46,947 nucleotides of DNA from Planctomycetota bacterium (lineage in GTDB: Bacteria > Planctomycetota > JAJSAM01 > JAJVHW01): contig JAJFFG010000114.1 of the NCBI GenBank assembly GCA_021776825.1, forward strand, positions 1-46,947. Direction: 5' to 3'. A program made the translations under genes and the position numbers. The notes beneath the pieces were generated by a model that was not told where the DNA came from, searched no databases, and saw only the letters and a list, made by a program, of their open reading frames with translations. This document shows positions 16,939 to 24,996 of the stretch, in pieces (the stretch's first letter is position 1; every line of letters begins with the position of its first letter).

Positions 16939-18596
16939 ACCAGGGCATTCGCAGCAAGCTTGACCGCATCACGAACATCCTCTTCTCCGGGGGCGTGACG
17001 AACCCAGTCACGTACATCGAGCAAATCAGCTACCTCATATTCCTCAAGCTTCTCGACGAGAAGGAGGATGACCGAGCTCTGGCCACACGCCTCGGCGGGG
17101 GCGGCAACGACCTGCTCTTCCCTGGCCAAGCCGAACGGTATCGATGGCAGAAGTGGCGCTTCAAGAGCGGCCGCGAGCTGCGGGACTTCGTACGGGACGA
17201 CGTATTCCCCTACATGGGATCACTCGCGCGTGACGCTCCCCAGGTCGCTGAATATTTTCGCGACGCCGTCCTCGAGATCGTCGACCCAAACGTGCTGAAG
17301 CAGGTCGTGGATGAGATCGACACAATCGCGTTCTCCCGACTCGGTCCTGACGTGAAGGGCGACATTTACGAGTACCTGCTCACATACCTCGGACGGATTG
17401 ACTCGAAGACTCTGGGCCAGTTCCGTACTCCGAGGCAGATTCGTGCGTTCATGGTCGAGATGCTCGACCCCGATATGGCCGACACCATCTACGATCCGGC
17501 TTGTGGGACCGGTGGCTTCCTCGTGGACTGCGTCGATTACCTGCTCGCCAAATACAGTGCGGAGCCCACCGAACTGCCGATCTACGGCGAGGAGTGGCTC
17601 TCCGAGCGCGATCTGACCATCGAAGCTGCGAAAGAGCAGAATCCTCGCCTGCAGACCTACAAGAAGGGCGCTGGCGAGCGTATCCCTGATTGGCGCCTGC
17701 TTGAGCGGTCCATCTTCGGTTTGGATGTCTCTCGCCAGATGATGCGGATCTCCATGATGAACATGGTGCTGCACGGTGTTGAGAACGCCCACCTCAAGCG
17801 CGCCAACGCGCTCTCGGAGATGGGCGGCTTGACAGAGGACGACCTCAAGCGCCGTTACGACGTGATTCTCGCCAACCCGCCGTTCGCAGGTGCGCTCCCG
17901 AAGGAGTCAGTGCGGTCGGACCTGCCAACGACCTCTCGAAAGAGCGAGTTGCTGTTCTTGGCGTTGATGATGAAGTCGCTTGCACCAGGCGGCCGTTGTG
18001 CAGTCGTTGTGCCGGAGGGCGCGGTCTTCGGCTCGACCCGAGCGCACACGGAACTTCGCCAGAAGCTCTGCACCGAGTTCGAGGTGCGGGCTGTGATCTC
18101 CCTGCCAGCCGGCATGTTCCGGCCGTACGCGGGAGTGAAGACGTCTGTGCTGGTGTTCCGCCGCCCTGTGAGCCCCCCCGAGAACGGCACATCTGCCTCT
18201 GGGAGAGTGTGGTTTTACAACATCACCAATGATGGCTACGACCCGGACCGGATACAGTCGAATGGACGTCCCGAGACACCGGAACAGAATGACATCCCAG
18301 AGATGCTCAAAGCGTGGCACGCCTATAGAGACTCGGGGTTCAAGAAGCCGCCTGGAGACGATGCGAGCGCGGTGATTGCGGCTGGCGGGGAGGAGCCCGT
18401 CTGCTGGTGGGCCGATATCGATACGATTTGTGCGATGGGGTTCAATCTCTCTGCGAAGCGCTATCGGCCGCGCGTCGTGCAAGAGACGCCCAAGGACAAC
18501 CCAGTCGACCTCATTGAAGGGCTCCTTGGCCTCGAGCGCGAATTGGCGAGTGGGCTGGAGGCATTGCTCGCAGATGTTCGTGAGGCGGGTCAATGA
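16935..18596 (+). CDS. hsdM: Type I restriction-modification DNA methyltransferase (M subunit)
   Basis: 553 residues, start ATGA-overlapped with hsdR. N-terminal helical HsdM domain (KLDRITNILFSGGVTNPVTYIEQISYLIFLKLLDE), then the N6-adenine methyltransferase core with motif I DPACGTGGF (about 187) and motif IV NPPF (about 315). It should methylate adenine at the site chosen by HsdS and form the MTase and the full R-M complex. Complete, with no broken motif. Confidence 0.95.
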   Translation: MNQGIRSKLDRITNILFSGGVTNPVTYIEQISYLIFLKLLDEKEDDRALATRLGGGGNDLLFPGQAERYRWQKWRFKSGRELRDFVRDDVFPYMGSLARDAPQVAEYFRDAVLEIVDPNVLKQVVDEIDTIAFSRLGPDVKGDIYEYLLTYLGRIDSKTLGQFRTPRQIRAFMVEMLDPDMADTIYDPACGTGGFLVDCVDYLLAKYSAEPTELPIYGEEWLSERDLTIEAAKEQNPRLQTYKKGAGERIPDWRLLERSIFGLDVSRQMMRISMMNMVLHGVENAHLKRANALSEMGGLTEDDLKRRYDVILANPPFAGALPKESVRSDLPTTSRKSELLFLALMMKSLAPGGRCAVVVPEGAVFGSTRAHTELRQKLCTEFEVRAVISLPAGMFRPYAGVKTSVLVFRRPVSPPENGTSASGRVWFYNITNDGYDPDRIQSNGRPETPEQNDIPEMLKAWHAYRDSGFKKPPGDDASAVIAAGGEEPVCWWADIDTICAMGFNLSAKRYRPRVVQETPKDNPVDLIEGLLGLERELASGLEALLADVREAGQ

Positions 18597-19858
18597 CGTG
18601 GCGCACTGTTCGACTCGGCGAGATCTTCGAAATTGCACGCGGTGGATCGCCGAGGCCGATCGACGAGTACATCTCCGATGCCGCGGATGCCGTCAACTGG
18701 ATCTCGATCAAGGACGCTACCGAGAGCTCCAAGTACATTCGTAAGACGAAACTGAAGATTCGACCGGACGGAGTCTCAAAGTCGAGACTTGTTGGCCCGG
18801 GTGACCTTCTCTTGACGAACTCCATGAGCTTCGGGCGCCCGTACATCATGGCGACAACCGGTTGCATCCACGACGGGTGGCTCATGCTCACCGATCGGTC
18901 GGGGATGGTTGATGCGAACTTCTTCTTCCACCTGCTTGGTAGCGAACTCGTCTACGCGCAGTTCTCGCGCTTGGCCGCCGGGGCGGTCGTGAAGAACTTG
19001 AACATCGACCTCGTGAAGACGGTCGAGGTTCCGCTTCCTCCGCTCTCTGAGCAGCGGCGGATCGCGCGGGTTCTTGACGAGGCCGATCGATTGCGACGAC
19101 TCCGGGCGACAGCGCGAGCACGCTCGCAGCGCGTCGCGCCGGCACTATTCATCTCGATGTTCGGCGAGCCTTCGACATGGCGAAGTTCGGGTATCAGCCT
19201 CGGAGACTGTGTTCAGCTCCGATCTGGATCAACGCCGAGCAAGAAAGAACCTGACTACTGGAACGGCGGCGTTCCGTGGGTGTCTCCGAAAGACATGAAG
19301 CGCCCTGTCATAAGTTCGACGATCGACTCGGTGTCGGCGGAGTCTCTAGATCGCACGGCGCTCCGCCTGCTGCCGGCTGGGACCACGCTCCTGGTCGTGA
19401 GAGGGATGATACTGGCGCGAACTGTGCCTGTGGCGCGCTTGGGTGTGCCTGCCACCATCAACCAGGATATGAAGGGCCTGTTTCCGCGGTCTTCGAGCGT
19501 GAGCCACCAGTTCATCTACGGAGCACTCGTGGCGGCAAGAATGCAGTTGCTGCGTCTGGTTCGCACCGCAGGACACGGAACGAAGAAGTTGAACACCGAC
19601 GACCTTCTGAGCTTCCCAGTACCGGAACCGACGGTCGACCTCGTCTCGGCATTCACGAGCGCGCTTGAGCGCCTTGATGCGTACGAGGGCGCGGTGAGCG
19701 ATAGTACGCCGGCGCTCGACTCCCTGTTCCTCGTCCTGCGGCACCGCGGCTGCAATGGCGAGCTGACCGCGGGATGGCGGCGAGCCCATGTGTCAGACCT
19801 GCATGACGAGATTGCCGACCAGTCCTTGGCGTTGCGCCACTTGGAGGTCGCACCATGA
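18593..19858 (+). CDS. hsdS: Type I restriction-modification specificity subunit
   Basis: 421 residues, ATGA overlap with hsdM. Two target-recognition domains: TRD1 from TWRTVRLGEIFEIARGG with DLLLTNSMSFGRPYI and the conserved helix LPPLSEQRRIARVLDEADRLRR; TRD2 from SLGDCVQLRSGSTPSKKEPDYWNGGVPWVSPKDM. The second conserved helix is weaker. It determines the bipartite recognition sequence, which cannot be read from the sequence. It overlaps the following ATPase gene by 4 nt. Confidence 0.93.
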   Translation: MTWRTVRLGEIFEIARGGSPRPIDEYISDAADAVNWISIKDATESSKYIRKTKLKIRPDGVSKSRLVGPGDLLLTNSMSFGRPYIMATTGCIHDGWLMLTDRSGMVDANFFFHLLGSELVYAQFSRLAAGAVVKNLNIDLVKTVEVPLPPLSEQRRIARVLDEADRLRRLRATARARSQRVAPALFISMFGEPSTWRSSGISLGDCVQLRSGSTPSKKEPDYWNGGVPWVSPKDMKRPVISSTIDSVSAESLDRTALRLLPAGTTLLVVRGMILARTVPVARLGVPATINQDMKGLFPRSSSVSHQFIYGALVAARMQLLRLVRTAGHGTKKLNTDDLLSFPVPEPTVDLVSAFTSALERLDAYEGAVSDSTPALDSLFLVLRHRGCNGELTAGWRRAHVSDLHDEIADQSLALRHLEVAP

Positions 19859-21505
19859 TTCGCGCGCTGTATATCGGAAATTTCAAGGCCTTCGGTCCCA
19901 CTCAGCGCGTACCCATCAAGCCCATCACGCTTGTGTTCGGTCCAAACAGTGCCGGGAAGTCGAGCTTGATTCATAGTATTGCACTGGCCCACGAGGCTGA
20001 GCTCACCGGGGACCTCGACGTCGTTCGCACGGGAATTGGCGGGCGAGCCATCGATCTCGGCGGCTTCCGTCAATACGTCCATCGTCGCCGGGCGTCGAAT
20101 CGCGTTACCTGGGGTGTCGACCTGGAGTTGCGTGAGTCTCCGACTGAGGGACGCAGCGCGGTCGCGTCTGTCAGGACTGTGAGCCTGCAACTCACCATTG
20201 GTATCCCGCTTGACGATCAAGAGCGGCCGCTCCCGGGGGCGACTCCGCACGTGACCAGCTGCGAGTTCGTCGCAGATGAGCAGGTGCTGATGCGGATGAG
20301 TCGGCGGACAAGTCGGAGAATGGTCGTGGATCGCATCGAGGTCGATCATCCGATCATTCGCGGGCTGATCGAGGGGGGGGCTCGCGTTCTCAACGACCAC
20401 TTCCTCGGTTACCGACGCGGACCTTGAGGCTGCCTCTACTGTGATCGACGAGTTGATCCCGAAGTTGAGAGTGGATTGGGGGGGGCTGTTCCCGAAGCGC
20501 GTGTTCACGACAGACGACGACGTCGATGACGATGAGCAACCACAGCTGTTCCCGGTCAGTAAGGGCAATCGCATCGAGGATCTGAAGAACGCTATGCGGT
20601 TCTTCCTTCCCCGCTCCATCGGGGCGTTGGTGACCAGAGTTGGCGCCGCTGCGCGCCATAGTCTTGACCGCTTGGACTACCTCGGTCCGTTGCGCTCCTA
20701 CCCCGCGAGGCACCTGGCCTTCGTCGACGAGGACGATGCCAACTGGTACGCGGGAGGCGGCTACGCGTGGGACGTGGTTCGCCGAGACCCGGACGTGCGT
20801 CAGGCGGTGAACGAATGGCTTGGGGCCGACGATCGGATGCACACGAAGTACGAGCTCGTCGTCCGCGAGCTTGTCGTGCTTGAGCAAACGACGGACGTTC
20901 TACGTGATGAACTCCAGCGGCTTGACGATGAAGGCCTTGATCTCGGTGTCGAGGAGGATGGGCAGTACCCGTTCATCAAGGACGTCGACCAGGAGGCTGA
21001 CAACTTTCGCGAGGCCATTTCCAATTCCGATGTCGATCGTGTCCCGGAGCTTGTCCTTCTCGACCGCCGGACGAACACCGTGGTGAGTCATCGGGACGTG
21101 GGGATCGGTGTGAGCCAGATACTTCCCGTGCTCGTGCGCGCGTTCGGCTCACAGGACCGCCTCATCGCAATCGAGCAGCCGGAGATCCACATCCATCCTG
21201 CGCTGCAGGCTGAGCTTGGAGATGTCTTCGTCGAGTCCGCTCTCGGTCGGCGCGGGAACACGTTCCTGATCGAGACCCACAGCGAACACCTGCTGCTGCG
21301 CATCATGCGTCGCATGCGGGAGACGGCGACGGGCAGCCTGCCCGATGGCGTCACCGGGGTCCAACCAGAGGACGTGATGGTGCTCTTCGTCGAGCCCGAT
21401 GGGACGAAGAGCATCGTGCGCGAGATGCCACTGAACGAGCACGGCGATCTCGTGAAGGCGTGGCCTGGAGGCTTCTTCGAGGAGGGGTTGCGGGAGATTT
21501 TCTGA
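19855..21505 (+). pseudogene. DUF3696-type AAA/ABC ATPase split by a G8 tract
   Basis: The first frame gives MIRALYIGNFKAFGPTQ with Walker A GPNSAGKSS and continues to about residue 173, where it meets eight G (20373-20380) and soon stops (20427). The second part (from about 20381 in the next frame) reads LAFSTTTSSVTDADLEAASTVIDELIPKL and carries the ABC-type Walker B IAIEQPEIHIHP, the THSEHLLLRIMRR switch region, and a DUF3696-like end (VLFVEPDGTKSIVREMPL...GFFEEGLREIF). Removing one G joins both without loss, giving about 549 residues. Such ATPases partner with effector proteins in phage defence; the next gene overlaps its stop. The tract could be a phase-variable switch or an assembly error. 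Confidence 0.85.
20373..20380 (+). repeat. G8 homopolymer at the ATPase frameshift
   Basis: Eight consecutive G inside GA-GGGGGGGG-CTCGC. Seven G give one continuous ATPase frame; eight put a stop at 20427. A second G8 run at 20478-20485 in the same gene is in frame (TGG GGG GGG CTG). Confidence 0.8.
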
Positions 21506-22455
21506 TGTCCCTCCTCACCGACTATGCCGTCACCCCCGACGTATTCGACGAGACGTCGTATTCGAGCGCGGAACTGTGCCTAGCGCGCCTTGACGTTCTT
21601 CGAGAGGTGTTGCTGAACGAGGGGCTAGTGCGGGACCTGCGCGAGGGCGAGTGGCGACAGGTGTTTGCAGCGCAAGATCGATCGTGGCATCGGCGAGGTC
21701 GCGAGCTCCTGCGGAAGCTAGCGTCACAGGGGCGACTTGTTCGGTTCGCGCCAGCGTTGAGTACCGCTCCAACCGATGACGAGCGATGGTGCGCGGAGGC
21801 TGTCGGCACGCATCAGGACACGCGGTTCAGGGGGGGCGTGATTGTCACCGAGCCGGTCAAGGCGGCGTTCGCGGCTGAGCCGATCGTGGCACGCGTCGAC
21901 CGCTTGGGAAACGCGCAGTGGTGGGCTGGGCGGAGTTCGTCGGTGAAGTTGCCTCGGAGCCTTGCGGCATACCGCGAGGAACTCGCGCCAGTGCTCTCCT
22001 GCGCGACGTCCATCATGTTCATCGACCCCCACCTGGATCCTGCGAAACCCGGGTATCGAGACTTCCCCGCCCTGCTCGCCGTCGCGGGAGGGCGCGCACC
22101 GCGTCCTCGGATCGAGCTTCATCGTGTCTGCTACGAGGGTTCCGGACCTGCGCGGCGATTTCCGACGAGGGATGATCCGGGCTATTTCGAGCGACGTTTC
22201 CGGAGCAAGTTGGAGGCGATGGCACGTGACAGGGAGCTCAGCGTCGATGTCTTCATCTGGGACGAGTTCCACGATCGCCACCTGATAAGCAACCTCGTTG
22301 GCGTGCTGATGGCAAACGGGTTCGACACGACCACAAACGCGAACAGCCTCACGCGGTGGGGGCGCCTTGGACGATCTGATCGCGACGACGTGCAGCGCGA
22401 GTTTGACGTCGCGAGCAAGCGGCACGTCTTGCGCTCGCAGTTCACGATCGCGTGA
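21505..22455 (+). CDS. PLD-like predicted effector paired with the ATPase
   Basis: 316 residues, start overlapping the ATPase stop (TGATG). The N-terminal half looks helical and DNA-binding-like (LREVLLNEGLVRDLREGEWRQVF). The C-terminal half has ATSIMFIDPHLDPAKPGYRDFPALL and, later, WDEFHDRHLISNLVGVLMANGFDTT. The F-x-D-P-H/FHDR pattern resembles phospholipase-D-like domains in which HxDR replaces HxK, including MIT C-terminal-like domains. No closer assignment. As last gene of the R-M operon and coupled to a DUF3696-type ATPase, it is likely the effector of an extra defence module. Confidence 0.65.
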   Translation: MSLLTDYAVTPDVFDETSYSSAELCLARLDVLREVLLNEGLVRDLREGEWRQVFAAQDRSWHRRGRELLRKLASQGRLVRFAPALSTAPTDDERWCAEAVGTHQDTRFRGGVIVTEPVKAAFAAEPIVARVDRLGNAQWWAGRSSSVKLPRSLAAYREELAPVLSCATSIMFIDPHLDPAKPGYRDFPALLAVAGGRAPRPRIELHRVCYEGSGPARRFPTRDDPGYFERRFRSKLEAMARDRELSVDVFIWDEFHDRHLISNLVGVLMANGFDTTTNANSLTRWGRLGRSDRDDVQREFDVASKRHVLRSQFTIA

Positions 22456-22468
22456 CGTTCACACTCAT

Positions 22469-22496
22469 AGGGGCGGACCCCCGAGGGGGCCCCTTT
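22469..22496 (+). terminator. Hairpin after the restriction operon
   Basis: AGGGGC (22469-22474) pairs with GCCCCT (22489-22494), with further GGACCCCC/GAGGGGG pairing possible inside, followed by TTT. It starts 13 nt past the stop of the last operon gene, as expected for an intrinsic terminator, although the T-run is short. Confidence 0.55.
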
Positions 22497-22556
22497 CGGC
22501 GTCGTCGCTTGCAGCTCCGAGCCTCGCTCGCAGGTGCATGGATCCGCACGGATGCG

Positions 22557-22591
22557 CTCACGGACGAGCCTGAAGGGCTCTCGTCCGTGAG
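22557..22591. repeat. 12-bp perfect inverted repeat at the right island end
   Basis: CTCACGGACGAG (22557-22568) and CTCGTCCGTGAG (22580-22591) with an 11-nt spacer, ending 8 bp from the attR core. No T-run. Candidate integrase/excisionase arm site or bidirectional terminator protecting the junction. No copy was seen near the left end. Confidence 0.65.
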
Positions 22592-22599
22592 GCTGTCGA

Positions 22600-22613
22600 G
22601 GATTATGAGTCCC
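22600..22613. repeat. Right attachment-site core
   Basis: Second copy of GGATTATGAGTCCC (first copy 5053-5066). On its right the sequence continues as the 5' half of the tRNA; on its left it is island DNA. Confidence 0.85.
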
Positions 22614-22641
22614 CTGCTCTGACCAACTGAGCTACGCGCCC
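22600..22641 (-). pseudogene. 5' half of the split CAU tRNA (right junction)
   Basis: Minus strand: acceptor GGGCGCG, TA, D-arm GCTC-AGTTGGTCA-GAGC, A, anticodon stem GGGGA, loop CTCATAA, TCC; that is, nucleotides 1-42 of a 77-nt tRNA. After the core the sequence departs into the island, so no anticodon 3' stem, T-arm or acceptor 3' strand follows. The rest is at 5018-5066. Confidence 0.9.
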
Positions 22642-22660
22642 GCCGTGGCTGAGATCGTAG

Positions 22661-22819
22661 CCAGGACTCGCACCGAGAGAGCGCAGCGAACGAGGTCGGC
22701 GAGCACGCGAAGCACGCGGAGCCCCGTGCGCAGCGAGGGCAAGGCGGCTTGCCGCCGCAGCAACCTGGGACCAAGCGATGCGGTGTCTCGTTCGCTCTAA
22801 CCGAGTGAGCTACGCGCCC
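22661..22819 (-). pseudogene. tRNA pseudogene with about 90-nt GC-rich T-loop insertion
   Basis: Minus strand starts with the same acceptor (GGGCGCG) and a D-arm (GCTC-ACTCGGTTA-GAGC). The anticodon region is altered and unpaired, then CTTGGTCCCAGGTT as in the CAU tRNAs. The T-loop is interrupted after GGTTGC by palindromic GC-rich sequence (GCGGCGGCAAGCCGC and others) and resumes at GGTGCGAGTCCTGG. The 3' acceptor strand and CCA are missing. It sits 19 bp upstream of the split tRNA, as a tandem relict. Confidence 0.65.
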
Positions 22820-23262
22820 GCCGCGGGGCAGCAGGGTAGTTCGGGGTGCGCCGCGCGGGTCGAGGTGTCGACACCGTGGGGGGGGGGGGCACGTGGCCCA
22901 GGCAGCAGGGCGGCGACGTGAACGCGTCGCGGTGTGCGCGACGACAGCCGTGGCTGTACGCTGCCGCGACATGGAACTTGGCACCACTCTCGGCTGCTCA
23001 GCGACAACTACACTTGTGCATGGACGACACGCCGCAACTCTGGGCTTGACGCCGGGCACTCGGCCCCGGAGTTCCCCCGCCGATGCGCAGCTCCGCGTAG
23101 CCGGGGGAACTCCAGAACGCGCCGGCCCGGTACCGCGACTCGATGCTCGAGACCGGACCGACCTACCGTGGCGTGGAGCCGGCTCGGAGAGTGACTCGCC
23201 CCCGACTCCGTGGCGTCACCAGCCCGGATCGTTCATCACGGCGGCGCGGTGCCGCCTTGCCC
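22820..23262. other. Gene-free stretch with G12 tract and one hairpin
   Basis: No convincing gene on either strand. It contains a run of twelve G (22878-22889) and a perfect 12-bp inverted repeat, GGAGTTCCCCCG (23068-23079) with CGGGGGAACTCC (23102-23113). The latter lies downstream of the minus-strand methyltransferase and may be its terminator. Confidence 0.5.
23068..23113 (-). terminator. Possible terminator hairpin of the methyltransferase gene
   Basis: 12-bp perfect stems with a 22-nt loop, about 150 nt past the stop at 23263. No T-run, so the terminator role is only a suggestion. Confidence 0.35.
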
Positions 23263-23928
23263 CTATCGGCGCCCGATGAAGAGCGTGTGCTGCGCGCCAC
23301 GCCCGGCACGCTCGCGGGTGCGGACGACCTCCGGCTTGAACCCAGCCTTCTTCAGAGCGCGCACGAATGGCGGGTACTGGTACGCGGACCACACCACCAA
23401 CGCGCCGCCCGGCCGGAGCAGGTCCCGGAGCAGCGCGAGCCCCTGGCGGTCGTACAGTCGTCCGTTGCCCTTGGAGGTGAGCGCGTCAGGCGAGGAGTCC
23501 ACGTCGAGCAGGAGCGCGTCGAAGGGCTCCGGTCGCGAGCGGAGGTAGGCCACGAGGTCGCCGACCTCCACGACCACGCGCGGATCGTCCAGCGGGTGGT
23601 CGGCCAGGTGGCCGACGTGCGATCGGTTCCAGTCGACGACGGCGTCGAGCAGTTCGGAGACGACAACCGTTGCGCGAGGTCCGACCGCGTCCAGCGCCGC
23701 ACGCAGCGTGTACCCCAGGCCGAGACCGCCGACGAGCACGCGTGCGTCGCGCCGTCGACGCAGCCCCTTGCAACCGATCGTCGCCATGAGGTCCTCGGAG
23801 TGGTGCGCGCCGCTCGACATCAGCACCGTGCCGTCCACGTGCACCACGAAGTAGCCGGAGTGCCGCGTGAGCCGGATCAGTTCCCCGGCCGGGGTGCGCG
23901 CTTCGTCGATGAACTCGGGTGTCTCCAT
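23263..23928 (-). CDS. Spermidine-synthase-like SAM-dependent methyltransferase
   Basis: 221 residues from ATG 23928 (METPEFIDEARTPAG). The reading frame extends further upstream but that part is low-complexity. Rossmann fold: VLVGGLGLGYTLRAALDAVG (SAM/decarboxy-SAM loop), VVVSELLDAVVDWNR (acidic ribose-binding residue), DALLLDVDSSPDALT, LLRPGGALVVWSAYQ. This is the bacterial spermidine-synthase-like group that lacks a clear polyamine pocket; function is not established. Stand-alone gene. Confidence 0.8.
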   Translation of the reverse strand: METPEFIDEARTPAGELIRLTRHSGYFVVHVDGTVLMSSGAHHSEDLMATIGCKGLRRRRDARVLVGGLGLGYTLRAALDAVGPRATVVVSELLDAVVDWNRSHVGHLADHPLDDPRVVVEVGDLVAYLRSRPEPFDALLLDVDSSPDALTSKGNGRLYDRQGLALLRDLLRPGGALVVWSAYQYPPFVRALKKAGFKPEVVRTRERAGRGAQHTLFIGRR

Positions 23929-23937
23929 GCACCCAGG

Positions 23938-24123
23938 ATGGACCGCGTCGCGGCGGCGGGCCAGTCTGAGACCGGCGTACCGCTCGATAGCACCGTTGCT
24001 TCCGTCGACCCCGCGACCCGTCAGTCGATGCTCACGAACCTGCGCGTGAACCGCGAGATCATCGCCGCGTGGGCTGAACGCGGCGCCGGCGCCGACGCCG
24101 ACGACGACGCCGACGACGACTGA
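23938..24123 (+). CDS. Possible small protein with acidic Asp tail
   Basis: 61 codons from ATG 23938, divergent from the methyltransferase start 9 bp away. Good codon composition for this genome in STVASVDPATRQSMLTNLRVNREIIAAWAERG, ending in GADADDDADDD coded by GAC/GCC repeats. No clear ribosome binding site and no known family. May be only a chance frame. Confidence 0.3.
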   Translation: MDRVAAAGQSETGVPLDSTVASVDPATRQSMLTNLRVNREIIAAWAERGAGADADDDADDD

Positions 24124-24496
24124 ACGCGCTCGATCGCGCATCGTGGATCCCACACGAGTTACGCCGACGAGTGTTCGCCAGCGTCCGCTGATCGAACCGT
24201 GAGAGTCCGGGCGTGCCCCGTGATCGGCCGCCAAGCGCCGGGCGGACGACGTGGTGGAGCGAAGCCGCCGAGGCTCCGGCGACGGCGGGTGCTGGCACCG
24301 GTGCCCTCTCGCGGATCCCGAGGGTGCATCCGGCCACAGCCGCCGCGGCTTGGCCTGCTCGGATCGTGGCCACCACCGGCCCGTTCACGGGCGCCGCGGG
24401 GTCACGCCGACACGCTCCTAGAGACGGTCGATGGTGCGCGGACACGGACCATCGTGTTGCTGCTCTCGGGCCGGCCGTGACGCCCCGAACGGCGTC
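24124..24496. other. Gene-free stretch
   Basis: No ORF here has a believable start, composition or family motif; those present are Arg-rich shadows. It follows the RidA stop, so it probably holds the end of the large catabolic operon, but I see no clear terminator. Confidence 0.4.
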
Positions 24497-24922
24497 TCAC
24501 TCCGCGCGATCAGGAGCCAGCGCGGCGACGGCCTGGACCTCGACCCGCCCGCCCTCCTCGACGAAGCCGGCGATTTCCACCAGCGCCATCGCGGGGTAGT
24601 TGCGGCCCATCACCTCGCGCCACACCCGGCCGACTGCGTCCAGCGAGGAGAGGTAGTCCTCCCGGCCCGTCACGAACACCGTCATGCTGATGACGTCCTC
24701 GGGGCCGCCCCCGGCCTCGGCGACGACCGCCAGCACGTTGCGCAGGGCCTGCCCGAATTGGGGGACGAATCCGCCCTCGACCATCTTCTCCTCGGCATCC
24801 CACCCGACCATGCCGCCGGTGAAGACGAGATCGCGGCCGGCGGGAACGCGGAAGCCGTTCGAGTAGCCGCGGGGGCGGGGCCAACTAGGGGGCTGAAGGG
24901 GCTGAAGGGGCGCAAGGGTCAT
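24497..24922 (-). CDS. RidA (YjgF/YER057c) family protein
   Basis: 141 residues. Typical Rid fold features: DLVFTGGMVGWDAEEKMVEGGFVPQFGQALRNVLAVVAEAGGGPEDVISMTVFVTGREDY...YPAMALVEIAGFVEEGGRVEVQAVAAL. The position of the RidA catalytic Arg (R-x-x-V-x-V/E) is occupied by GGRVEVQA, so an active or near-active site is possible. RidA proteins hydrolyse reactive enamines/imines. Last gene of the operon, 74 bp after the molybdenum subunit; it may clear imines formed from the amino-aromatic intermediates (inference). Confidence 0.85.
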   Translation of the reverse strand: MTLAPLQPLQPPSWPRPRGYSNGFRVPAGRDLVFTGGMVGWDAEEKMVEGGFVPQFGQALRNVLAVVAEAGGGPEDVISMTVFVTGREDYLSSLDAVGRVWREVMGRNYPAMALVEIAGFVEEGGRVEVQAVAALAPDRAE

Positions 24923-24996
24923 CGGTCACCTCCGTGTCGCGCGCGCGGCGCGTTGCGAGCTCGCAGTCCGAGCACGATGGACGAGTGCATGCCGTC

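Larger units (their letters stand above)
5053..22613. mobile_element. 17.5-kb integrative genomic island in a CAU tRNA gene
   Basis: Bounded by 14-bp direct repeats (GGATTATGAGTCCC) at 5053-5066 and 22600-22613. These are the two copies of the anticodon stem-loop of one interrupted tRNA gene. The island carries a tyrosine recombinase, an intact replacement tRNA, a ubiquitin-like conjugation operon, a sigma-54 activator with GHKL ATPase, and an extended type I restriction-modification operon. Anticodon-loop crossover sites in tRNA genes are a known class for tyrosine integrases. What is unusual is that the interrupted gene is not repaired at the junction; instead a whole tRNA is supplied internally. 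Confidence 0.88.

Noticed and set aside
22456..23059. Reading frames across the tRNA remnants on both strands
   Set aside because: They translate tRNA pieces and palindromes; no coherent protein.
24059..24445. Minus-strand ORF with a long poly-Arg stretch
   Set aside because: The Arg run is the reverse of GAC/GCC repeats; no family, poor composition, no ribosome site.
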